In this document: positions 1 through 5,862 of the stretch, one piece after another | Layout of the letters: each line of letters opens with the position of its first letter | Position numbering within the stretch: the stretch's first letter is position 1 | Assembly: GCA_900321955.1 (NCBI GenBank) | Contig: ONXX01000075.1 | Location: 1 to 6,279, forward strand | Origin: an uncultured Bacillota bacterium | GTDB lineage: Bacteria > Bacillota_I > Bacilli_A > Erysipelotrichales > Erysipelotrichaceae | DNA: 6,279 bases | Reading direction: 5' to 3' | The notes under the pieces: model-generated | What the model saw: the letters and a program-made list of their open reading frames with translations, nothing else | Databases searched by the model: none | What the model was told of the DNA's origin: nothing | Made by a program: the position numbers and the translations under genes

Positions 1-804
1 GATTGCGGCCCAGCCCATATAGCGCTTGCCATCCTTGATTCCGGTTGACTTAAGATCAGGAATGACACAGAAGTACTGCCATGGTTTTTCTTTGAGCTTG
101 CCGATCTCTTCTCTGACGATGGCATCGGCTTCTCTCAAAGCGTTGAGTCGATCTTTCGTGATCGCACCGACACACCTTACGCCAAGGCCAGGTCCCGGGA
201 ACGGCTGACGGTAGACCATGTCTTTCGGAAGACCTAAAGCTTCACCGACGACTCTGACTTCATCCTTATATAAGTATTTGACCGGTTCAACCAGTTCAAA
301 GTTGAGTTCCTTCGGTAAACCGCCGACGTTGTGGTGAGCTTTGACACCCTTTGATTCCAGGATATCCGGATAGATGGTGCCCTGTGCTAAAAATTCAACG
401 CCTTTGATTTTCTTGGCTTCCTTGGCAAAGACATCAATGAAGACCTTGCCGATGATCTTTCTCTTGGTTTCCGGATCATCCACGCCTTTTAATTCCTTCA
501 GGAATTTGTTGGACGCATCGACATAGCGAAGGTCGGCACCCAGATTTTTTTCGAAGACTTCGATGACTTGTTCCGGTTCGCCTTTCCTGAGTAAGCCGTG
601 GTTGACATGTACACAAACCAGCTGTCTGCCGATTGCCTTGATTAATAAGGCTGCTACGACTGATGAGTCGACACCGCCTGACAGGGCAAGCAGGACCTTC
701 TTGTCACCGACCTGTGCCTGGATTTCTTTGATCTGGCTGTTGATGAATTTTTCCGCTGCCTTTTTTGTTGTGATTCGTTTTAAAGATTCTGGTCTTTTAT
801 CCAT
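1..804 (-). CDS. guaA: GMP synthase, ATP-pyrophosphatase part without a glutaminase domain (3' end outside window)
   Basis: GMP synthase makes GMP from XMP, ATP and ammonia in the cytoplasm. The visible 268 residues hold the adenylating domain. The PP-loop SGGVDSS is at about 42-48, GTIYPD at 142-147, a lid-like [13 protein letters not shown] at 154-166 and [10 protein letters not shown] at 201-210, followed by the start of the dimerisation domain up to the window edge. The usual N-terminal glutamine amidotransferase domain (about 190-200 residues) is absent. The ATG at 804 has a GGAGG site just upstream, and the frame meets a stop at 831-829, so nothing is fused in front. The start overlaps the guaB stop by 8 bases (ATGGATAA), which implies translational coupling. 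Compared with the E. coli enzyme as I remember it, the lid is about 8 residues shorter, HVNHG replaces FVDNG, and the dimerisation-domain motif is divergent. Ammonia may come from a separate glutaminase subunit or be used free. Such stand-alone proteins are often labelled ExsB-like. Confidence 0.9.
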   Translation of the reverse strand, partial: MDKRPESLKRITTKKAAEKFINSQIKEIQAQVGDKKVLLALSGGVDSSVVAALLIKAIGRQLVCVHVNHGLLRKGEPEQVIEVFEKNLGADLRYVDASNKFLKELKGVDDPETKRKIIGKVFIDVFAKEAKKIKGVEFLAQGTIYPDILESKGVKAHHNVGGLPKELNFELVEPVKYLYKDEVRVVGEALGLPKDMVYRQPFPGPGLGVRCVGAITKDRLNALREADAIVREEIGKLKEKPWQYFCVIPDLKSTGIKDGKRYMGWAAI

Positions 805-2308
805 TTGTCGTTCCTCCGCTGTTGTTCTTTAATAAGACATCATGAGCTCCGCCTTCAACGATCGAAGTAGAGGAGATCTGTGTAAGTTTCGCTTTTTTCT
901 GGAATTCCGGGATCGTGATCGCACCGCAGTTGCACATCGTCGATTTGATCTTGTAGGTCGTTAAACGAACGTTTTCCTGCAAGCTGCCGGCGTATGGGAC
1001 ATAAGAGTCAACGCCTTCTTCAAAGGAAAGCTTGGATGCTCCGCCGACATCATATCTTTGCCAGTTGCGGGCACGGGCAGAACCTTCGCCCCAGTATTCT
1101 TTATAGTAGGTGCCGTTGATCATGACCCGGTTGGTCGGTGATTCGTCGAAGCGGGCAAAGTATCTTCCCAGCATGACGAAGTCAGCGCCCATGGCCAATG
1201 CCAGGGTGATGTGATGGTCGTAGACGATACCGCCGTCGGAACAGACCGGAATGTAGACACCGTTTTTCTTGAAGTAGTCATCTCTGGCTTTTGCCACTTC
1301 CATGACGGCTGAAGCCTGACCGCGTCCGATACCCTTTGTTTCTCTGGTAATGCAGATACTGCCGCCGCCGATTCCGACTTTGATGAAGTCTGCACCGGCA
1401 TCCGCCAGGAATTTAAAGCCTTCGGCATCGACAACGTTGCCGGCACCGCATTTGACTTTACCTTTGTATTTCTTGTGGATCCACTCCAGTGTTTCGGCTT
1501 GCCAGTCAGAGAAACCTTCCGAGGAGTCGATACATAAGACATCGACACCGGCTTCAACCAAGGCCGGAACTCTTTCCTTATAATCACGGGAATTGATACC
1601 GGCACCGACAATGTAGCGCTTGTTTTCATCCAGCAATTCGTTTGGATGATCTTTGTGGAATTCATAGTCCTTACGGAAGACGAAGGCCTTCAGGTTGCCT
1701 TGCTTATCTACGATCGGAAGGGTATTCAGTTTGTGTTCCCAGATGATGTCGTTGGCTTCCGAAAGAGATATTTTGTCTTTTGCTGTAATCAGTTTTTCCA
1801 ACGGCGTCATGAAAGTCTCCACCTTGGCATCCATCGCCGTTCTGGAGATGCGGTAGTCTCTTGAGGTGATCATGCCTAAGAGCTTTCCGCTTCCGGTACC
1901 ATCATCCGTAACAGCCATCGTGGAATGCTGGGTCTTGTTTTTTAATTCCAGCACATCTGCCAGTGTGGCGTCCGGTTTGATGTTGGAGTCACTTGGTACG
2001 AAACCGGCCTTGTAGGATTTTGCCTTGCGGACCATTTCAGCCTGCGAAGCGATCGGCTGGGCACCGAAGATGAAGGCAACACCGCCTTCAGCCGCCAGCG
2101 CTACTGCCAGGCGGTTTCCGGATACTGACTGCATGATCGCTGAGACCATCGGAATATTCATTGTTAGCGATGGTGTTTCGCCTTTCTTATACTTCACAAG
2201 GGGAGTACAGAGCGAGACGTTGTCAGGAATGCATTTCTTGGTCGTGTGGCCCGGGATAAGCAGATACTCGTTGAAAGTATGAGATACATCGGGTAACAGT
2301 TTTGCCAT
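797..2308 (-). CDS. guaB: IMP dehydrogenase, Tritrichomonas-like type
   Basis: This enzyme oxidises IMP to XMP with NAD+, the committed step of guanine nucleotide synthesis, in the cytoplasm. The product is 503 residues. A TIM barrel (about 1-100 and 228-503) is interrupted by a tandem CBS (Bateman) module at about 105-225. Catalytic Cys319 lies in [11 protein letters not shown]. The mobile flap carries RNWQRYD with Arg418 and Tyr419, Asp261 sits in CIDSS, and SDGGI at 357-361 closes the phosphate site. Length and all these positions match the T. foetus enzyme as I remember it. Stretches such as [32 protein letters not shown] and KSTMCNCGA are near identical to it, unlike the usual bacterial GIGPGSICTTR type. 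The ATG at 2308 is preceded by AAAGGAGG with 4-base spacing. guaB overlaps guaA downstream and has its own likely promoter at the end of the permease gene. Confidence 0.96.
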   Translation of the reverse strand: MAKLLPDVSHTFNEYLLIPGHTTKKCIPDNVSLCTPLVKYKKGETPSLTMNIPMVSAIMQSVSGNRLAVALAAEGGVAFIFGAQPIASQAEMVRKAKSYKAGFVPSDSNIKPDATLADVLELKNKTQHSTMAVTDDGTGSGKLLGMITSRDYRISRTAMDAKVETFMTPLEKLITAKDKISLSEANDIIWEHKLNTLPIVDKQGNLKAFVFRKDYEFHKDHPNELLDENKRYIVGAGINSRDYKERVPALVEAGVDVLCIDSSEGFSDWQAETLEWIHKKYKGKVKCGAGNVVDAEGFKFLADAGADFIKVGIGGGSICITRETKGIGRGQASAVMEVAKARDDYFKKNGVYIPVCSDGGIVYDHHITLALAMGADFVMLGRYFARFDESPTNRVMINGTYYKEYWGEGSARARNWQRYDVGGASKLSFEEGVDSYVPYAGSLQENVRLTTYKIKSTMCNCGAITIPEFQKKAKLTQISSTSIVEGGAHDVLLKNNSGGTTNG

Positions 2309-2328
2309 TTTTCCTCCTTTAAAACGAA

Positions 2329-2355
2329 CGATACTTCTATTTTGTAGAAGTATCG
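2329..2355 (-). promoter_or_regulatory. Perfect inverted repeat in the guaB leader (operator or RNA hairpin)
   Basis: Two 11-base arms, CGATACTTCTA and TAGAAGTATCG, flank a 5-base loop with no mismatch. The repeat lies just downstream of the presumed guaB transcription start and 8 bases before the ribosome site. As DNA it could be a repressor operator; as RNA it is a hairpin in the 5' leader. The minus-strand bases after it read TTCGTTTTAAA, too broken a T tract for a convincing terminator, though weak termination of permease transcripts is possible. Confidence 0.6.
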
Positions 2356-2373
2356 CTGTTTATCTTTTTAAGT

Positions 2374-2403
2374 ATTATATCTTATTCTGTTGTCGCTTTA
2401 TCA
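2374..2403 (-). promoter_or_regulatory. Probable guaB-guaA promoter
   Basis: A consensus TATAAT is at 2379-2374, only 2 bases past the permease stop codon. The possible -35 (GATAAA at 2402-2397 with 17-base spacing, or TGATAA at 2403-2398 with 18) is weak and lies inside the permease gene. Transcription would start near 2367 and give a leader of about 60 bases that contains the inverted repeat. Read-through from the permease may also feed guaB. Confidence 0.55.
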
Positions 2404-3809
2404 CCAAATGTCAGAATCAGATTCAGAATGATTCCGGCGATTGCCGCACCGGCAACACACGGGATGTTCATATTGAAGAACGGAATCGTTCCGCCAAAGG
2501 CGTATTGACCGCCTAAGCCGATGATGCAGACTAAGGCGATGACCGCAATGTTCTTGGAATCAAACATGGAAACACCCTTATCGATCAGGATCGCAATACC
2601 CTGTGCCGCGATGGCGCCGAAGCAATAGACTTCAATACCGCCGATGACCGCAAGCGGGATACCATAGATGACTCTGATTAATGGCGTGAAGCAGGCAACG
2701 ACCATGGCGATGATAGATGCAACCATCAATACCGGTACAGAGAAGACGCGGGTGATTGCCATTGTCGAGATGTTTTCGCCGTAGTTTGTGCCGGCCGGAC
2801 CGCCGACAACACCGGAGACCATGTCACACAGACCATCACCGATCAGATTGTCGCCAAGCAAGGAAACCATATCGTATTTGCCTTTGCCTTTTTCCTTGGC
2901 AACATCATTGATGTAGATATCCAGCTGATAGATATGAGCTGTGGATTCCGGAATCGTCGCAATGGCGATCGGCATGATGCCGATCAAAGCCGCCATTGAG
3001 AATTTCGGGAAAGTGAAGGCCGGCAAGGCGAAGAAGGAACCATCTCCCAGTTTGAAGGAAGAAGAAGCCAGCGCTTCTGCCGGTACCGCTCTGAACAGAC
3101 TGATGCCGCCGACCAGGTAGATGATTGCCGCGCAGAGAGAGCCGGTTAAGACACCCAGCAATAACGGCAGCTGGGAAAGAAGTCCTTTTAAGTAACGGGA
3201 ATAGATACAGGTAGATAAGAAAGTCACAAGACCGACGACCATCCAGGCAGTTGCGACACCGCTTCCCTGTACGACATCGAGTCCGTTGATGTTATTGCCG
3301 ATACCGACAAAATCAGCGATGGCGTTGCCGGCAAGCGTCAGACCGATGACCATCGATACTGAACCGGTAATCGAAGCCGGTAAGAACTTCTCGATCTTTT
3401 CGGCACCGAATTTTCTTACTACCAGACCGGCAGCGATGGAAACGAAGCCGGACATGATGATACCAAACTGTGCTTTAGAGATCAGTTCAGGCGGAAGGAT
3501 GCCGCTTGCCTGCCATGAGGCGATCTGTTCTGCGCTTCCCTCAGCCATGGCCATTGCCGATACGGCAGACAGGTAGGCGAAGGAAGATCCGTAATACAGC
3601 GGGATCCTTTTCTTGGTTATAAAAATAAAACACAGAGTCGCAAGTCCGGAAGCGAAAATCGTCGTAGAGACTTGAAACCCTGTGATCAGTGCAACTGTGA
3701 TAGTAGCCGGAAACATGACGATGACCTGCTGCAGTGCATAAAGAAGCAGCTTCCCGATCGAAGGTGTTTCATCAGGCAAATAACCAATTTTCTGGTTCTT
3801 AACAGACAT
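2382..3809 (-). CDS. uraA: NCS2-family nucleobase permease, uracil (UraA) type
   Basis: This inner-membrane nucleobase:proton symporter most likely imports uracil. The 475-residue product is hydrophobic throughout and should form the 14 segments of the 7+7 inverted-repeat UraA fold. The substrate-site signatures fit UraA. SSFAYLSAV is at about 75-83. Glu288 and His292 in PESTAH have the spacing of E. coli Glu241/His245, and Glu345 in TNYGENI matches Glu290. Purine permeases of the same superfamily carry a QNNG motif there instead, so uracil is favoured even though guanine-nucleotide genes lie downstream. It is longer than the 429-residue E. coli protein, with extra residues around 90-110 and 165-185. 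I start at the ATG at 3809, which has AAGGGGG 8 bases upstream. An in-frame TTG at 3830 would add seven residues but would place that ribosome site inside the gene. Expression is probably attenuated by the leader hairpins upstream. Confidence 0.9.
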   Translation of the reverse strand: MSVKNQKIGYLPDETPSIGKLLLYALQQVIVMFPATITVALITGFQVSTTIFASGLATLCFIFITKKRIPLYYGSSFAYLSAVSAMAMAEGSAEQIASWQASGILPPELISKAQFGIIMSGFVSIAAGLVVRKFGAEKIEKFLPASITGSVSMVIGLTLAGNAIADFVGIGNNINGLDVVQGSGVATAWMVVGLVTFLSTCIYSRYLKGLLSQLPLLLGVLTGSLCAAIIYLVGGISLFRAVPAEALASSSFKLGDGSFFALPAFTFPKFSMAALIGIMPIAIATIPESTAHIYQLDIYINDVAKEKGKGKYDMVSLLGDNLIGDGLCDMVSGVVGGPAGTNYGENISTMAITRVFSVPVLMVASIIAMVVACFTPLIRVIYGIPLAVIGGIEVYCFGAIAAQGIAILIDKGVSMFDSKNIAVIALVCIIGLGGQYAFGGTIPFFNMNIPCVAGAAIAGIILNLILTFGDKATTE

Positions 3810-3842
3810 ATGATTTACCCCCTTATTCAACAGGCTGATCTT

Positions 3843-3871
3843 AAAGAAAAAGATCCCTTCCGGAGATCTTT
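3843..3871 (-). terminator. Intrinsic terminator (attenuator) in the permease leader
   Basis: On the minus strand, AAAGATCTC (3871-3863) pairs with GGGATCTTT (3857-3849) across the loop CGGAA. This gives 9 pairs, one of them T-G. The T-rich run TTTTTCTTT ends at 3843. It lies 34 bases before the permease start, between its promoter and its ribosome site, so it would stop transcription before the gene unless the hairpin is prevented. The plus strand has no T run, so the signal belongs to the minus strand. Confidence 0.75.
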
Positions 3872-3905
3872 CGTAACCCTCTTAACGGTTTTCATCCCTC
3901 CGGAA
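3858..3905 (-). promoter_or_regulatory. Candidate riboswitch-like antiterminator fold upstream of the permease gene
   Basis: TTCCGGAG (3905-3898) pairs perfectly with CTCCGGAA (3865-3858), closing a 32-base core. The core holds a small helix AACC/GGTT (3890-3887 with 3878-3875) and conserved-looking junctions GGATGAA and ACGAAAGAT. The 3' arm of the closing helix consumes part of the 5' arm and loop of the terminator at 3871-3849, so the two folds exclude each other. Stabilising the closing helix would let transcription continue. I compared it from memory with purine, PyrR, preQ1, ZTP, PRPP/ykkC, THF and fluoride motifs and found no convincing match. The switch architecture is seen in the sequence; the ligand is unknown. 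Confidence 0.55.
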
Positions 3906-3922
3906 TAAAACCCATTTTTAAC

Positions 3923-3951
3923 AGATTATCAAATATTTCAGCGTGATTCAA
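3923..3951 (-). promoter_or_regulatory. Probable promoter of the permease gene
   Basis: The -35 is TTGAAT (3951-3946). A 17-base spacer separates it from TAATCT (3928-3923), which is preceded by TG one base away as in extended -10 promoters. The start would be near 3916, about 11 bases before the closing helix of the leader switch, so the whole switch would be transcribed. Confidence 0.5.
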
Positions 3952-3966
3952 TAAATCTGAATCAAA

Positions 3967-3995
3967 ATGAAACGATTTTTTGTTACACTTATGAT
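3967..3995 (+). promoter_or_regulatory. Possible plus-strand promoter for a short RNA
   Basis: ATGAAA (3967-3972) and TATGAT (3990-3995) lie 17 bases apart and match the consensus at 4/6 and 5/6 positions. Transcription would start near 4002 and run into the terminator at 4031-4056. It is back-to-back with the permease promoter. The assignment rests on hexamer matches only. Confidence 0.3.
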
Positions 3996-4030
3996 AAGGA
4001 AGTATCCCCTTAAGCAGACATGTCTTTTAC

Positions 4031-4056
4031 AAACCGCAGCTGCGGTTTTTCTTTTT
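4031..4056 (+). terminator. Orphan intrinsic terminator on the plus strand
   Basis: AAACCGC and GCGGTTT pair around AGCT, which forms an 18-base perfect palindrome, and TTCTTTTT follows. No T run follows on the other strand, so it works on plus-strand RNA. No plus-strand gene precedes it in this window. It may end a short RNA of about 55 bases started near 4002, act as a leader attenuator, or insulate the kinase operon. The region 3996-4030 also holds small self-complementary stretches: TAAGG with CCTTA, and AGACATGTCT. Confidence 0.65.
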
Positions 4057-4083
4057 CTCTTGTTTTTTCAAAGGCGATATAAT
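4055..4083 (+). promoter_or_regulatory. Probable dhaL-dhaK promoter
   Basis: A consensus TATAAT is at 4078-4083. The -35 at a 17-base distance (TTCTCT, 4055-4060) is poor and falls in the T-rich tail of the preceding terminator, so an activator may be needed. The start would be near 4090, giving a leader of about 46 bases. Confidence 0.5.
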
Positions 4084-4135
4084 GAAAGCAGGGATACCCA
4101 TCATATCATTAAATTATTTTCGGAAAGGAAAGATC

Positions 4136-4735
4136 ATGAAAGCAGAAGAACTCAAACAAAGACTGCTTGGCGGCTGTCATAAGGTGATCGAAGCAGAAGA
4201 GGAACTGACGGCGATCGATTCAAAATTCGGTGATGCCGACCACGGCCTGACGATGAAAAAGATTGCCGACACGATGATGGAAGCCATTAACTCTTCACCT
4301 GACAACATCAAGGATCTTTTTGAAAATGTTGCTTCCAAAGTCGGCGTACTGAACGGCGGAAGTGCTGTTCCGCTTTGGAACAGCTGGCTGCAGGGCATGG
4401 CCGATGTCGCTCCTGACAGCGAGGAAGCAAGTCTGGAAGAACTCAAGGCGATGTTTTCCAACGGCATGGAAGAATTTGATTTCATGTCCGGTGCCGCTGT
4501 CGGCGACAAGACGATCATGGATGCCTTGAAACCGGCTTCGGATGCGATCGAGGAAGCAAGCGATGAAAAGGCCTTGTTTGTAAGTGCGGCTGCCGCGGCA
4601 AAACAGGGTGCAGAAAAAACCAAGGAATTCACAGCCAAATTCGGCAGGGCAAAGAGCTATGGCGAAAAGACACTGGGCACTTGTGATGCCGGTGCCTTAT
4701 CCATGTCTTTGTTCTTTGAGGGAATGGCTTTATAA
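4136..4735 (+). CDS. dhaL: Dihydroxyacetone kinase family, nucleotide-binding subunit DhaL
   Basis: DhaL carries the ADP or ATP with which the partner DhaK phosphorylates dihydroxyacetone or a related short ketose in the cytoplasm. The 199-residue product is close to the usual size of about 210. The Mg-nucleotide signature DSKFGDADHG is at 28-37 (Asp28, Asp33, Asp35, His36). The glycine motif GGSAVPL is at 74-80, GDKTIMDAL at 123-131 and the C-terminal RAKSYGEKTLGTCDAGALS at 171-189. The first motif reads GDADHG where PTS-linked DhaL usually has GDGDHG. I start at the ATG at 4136, which has AAAGGAAAG 5-7 bases upstream. An earlier in-frame ATG at 4082 lies inside the -10 box and cannot be used from that promoter. 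dhaK follows after 23 bases. Confidence 0.88.
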   Translation: MKAEELKQRLLGGCHKVIEAEEELTAIDSKFGDADHGLTMKKIADTMMEAINSSPDNIKDLFENVASKVGVLNGGSAVPLWNSWLQGMADVAPDSEEASLEELKAMFSNGMEEFDFMSGAAVGDKTIMDALKPASDAIEEASDEKALFVSAAAAAKQGAEKTKEFTAKFGRAKSYGEKTLGTCDAGALSMSLFFEGMAL

Positions 4736-4758
4736 AAACACAGGAGGGGTTCAATAGT

Positions 4759-5754
4759 ATGATGAAGAAGTTTATCAACGATCCTCAGACCGTTACGGAT
4801 GAGGAACTGGTCGGACTGGGTCTGGCGTTCTCAGACACCGTCATCGTCGATGGTCACATGATCATCTCCAAAGACCTGGAAAATGCCGATCGTGTCACAG
4901 TCGTCACCTACGGCGGTTCCGGTCATGAGCCGGCCCAGAAGGGTTATGTCGGCAAGGGTATGCTGGATATCCAGGTCGACGGCGACATCTTTGCCGCACC
5001 AAGCGGACAGCTGGTCTTTGAAGCAATGAAAAGGGCAGACAAAGGCCATGGCGTTCTGCTTCTGACCCTGAACTACGCCGGTGACCAGCTTGCCGGCAAA
5101 CAGGCAATGCGTCTGGCACAGAAGGCAGGCATGAATGTCAAACAGGTCATCACAGACGAAGAAATCAAATTCGATCCAAACGGCGAAGACAACAAGCGCG
5201 GCCTGGCCGGTGCTGTTGCGATGTACCACATTGCCGGTGCTGCTGCAAGAGAAGGCAAGAGCCTGGAAGAAGTAGCTGCCATCTGTCAGCGTTACGCCGA
5301 AAATATGGCATCCATCACAGTCAAGGTGACCGATGCGACCCACCCGCAGAACGGCATGCTGTTTGGTGATCTGCAGGATACCGACCAGATGGAAATCGGT
5401 GCCGGTCAGCACGGCGAAGGCGGCGGCGTCAGAGTCAAGATGATGTCCGCAAAAGACACCGTTGCAACCATCGCTCCGAAACTGGCAGAAGCGATTGATC
5501 TCAAGGCGGGAGACAAAGCCTTCGTGATGATCAACGGCTGCGGTGCAACAACAATGATGGAGATGCTGATCCTCTATAAAGATACTGTTGCTTATCTGGA
5601 AGAAAGAGGCATCAAGGTTGTCGGCAATATGGTCGGTGAGATCCTGACCGTACAGGAAGCAGGCGGCTTCCAGATGAACCTGGCCAAGTGGGATGATGAG
5701 ATCGAACGGCTGTGGAATACACCGGCCCACACCCCGGTCTTCTACAAAGAATAA
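4759..5754 (+). CDS. dhaK: Dihydroxyacetone kinase family, substrate-binding subunit DhaK
   Basis: DhaK binds dihydroxyacetone covalently through a histidine and receives phosphate from DhaL-bound nucleotide, feeding glycolysis at dihydroxyacetone phosphate. The 331-residue product is slightly shorter than E. coli DhaK (about 356). The key residues fall at the same numbers as in E. coli as I remember it: His56 in GGSGHEP, Asp109 in NYAGD, and the covalent His218 in GAGQHGEGG. E. coli has GVGIHGEPG at the last site, and the change around the histidine may alter substrate choice. KRGLAG (146-151) and the C-terminal TPAHTPVF are also family hallmarks. The start at 4759 has AGGAGGGG about 9 bases upstream; a second ATG follows at once. 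No DhaM follows. The natural substrate could also be another ketose such as erythrulose. All catalytic residues are present, so it is not a DhaQ/DhaS-type regulator. Confidence 0.88.
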   Translation: MMKKFINDPQTVTDEELVGLGLAFSDTVIVDGHMIISKDLENADRVTVVTYGGSGHEPAQKGYVGKGMLDIQVDGDIFAAPSGQLVFEAMKRADKGHGVLLLTLNYAGDQLAGKQAMRLAQKAGMNVKQVITDEEIKFDPNGEDNKRGLAGAVAMYHIAGAAAREGKSLEEVAAICQRYAENMASITVKVTDATHPQNGMLFGDLQDTDQMEIGAGQHGEGGGVRVKMMSAKDTVATIAPKLAEAIDLKAGDKAFVMINGCGATTMMEMLILYKDTVAYLEERGIKVVGNMVGEILTVQEAGGFQMNLAKWDDEIERLWNTPAHTPVFYKE

Positions 5755-5762
5755 TTGTTTAT

Positions 5763-5791
5763 GGCACGGGTGCTCCCGTGCCTTTTCTTTT
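5763..5791 (+). terminator. Intrinsic terminator of the dhaL-dhaK operon
   Basis: GGCACGGG and CCCGTGCC form a perfect 8-bp GC-rich stem around the loop TGCT, followed by TTTTCTTTT. It starts 8 bases after the dhaK stop and marks the end of the two-gene operon. Confidence 0.92.
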
Positions 5792-5803
5792 GGATGTCTG
5801 ACT

Positions 5804-5833
5804 TTTTCCTGCTGTAGAAAAATATCATATAAT
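5804..5833 (+). promoter_or_regulatory. Probable promoter of the last gene
   Basis: TATAAT is at 5828-5833. Possible weak -35 hexamers are TTTCCT (5805-5810, 17-base spacing) and TTTTCC (5804-5809, 18). Transcription would start near 5840 in a run of alternating A and T, shortly before the AGGAGG ribosome site at 5848-5853. Confidence 0.5.
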
Positions 5834-5862
5834 AGATATATATATTTAGGAGGATAAATTCT

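Noticed and set aside
1120..1665. Open frame of 181 codons on the minus strand within guaB
   Set aside because: An alternative frame of the well-supported guaB gene, with no recognisable motif.
2320..2332. PurBox-like sequence TAAAACGAACGAT before guaB
   Set aside because: It matches my memory of the Firmicute PurR box at about 10 of 13 positions, but it is a single copy and lacks the key CC, so it is not reliable.
3857..3905. PyrR-binding hairpin upstream of the permease gene
   Set aside because: The small helix and loop read AACC-GTTAAGAG-GGTT and lack the conserved UCC(N)GAGAGG loop, and the layout favours antitermination by this fold instead of termination.
3999..4006. GAAGTATC, the same 8-mer as in an arm of the guaB inverted repeat
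   Set aside because: Only a half-site without its partner arm. One such match in this much intergenic DNA is only mildly unlikely by chance.
3967..4182. Plus-strand frame of 71 codons in the intergenic region
   Set aside because: It runs through the palindromic terminator and the dhaL promoter and overlaps the dhaL start, with no ribosome site; more likely chance.
4177..4638. Open frame of 153 codons antisense to dhaL
   Set aside because: Low-complexity Ser/Ala-rich translation mirroring dhaL codons, with no start signal.
4831..5730. Open frame of 299 codons on the minus strand, antisense to dhaK
   Set aside because: It is a shadow of dhaK. The composition is odd (many His, Cys, Phe), there is no ribosome site, and dhaK has full motif support.
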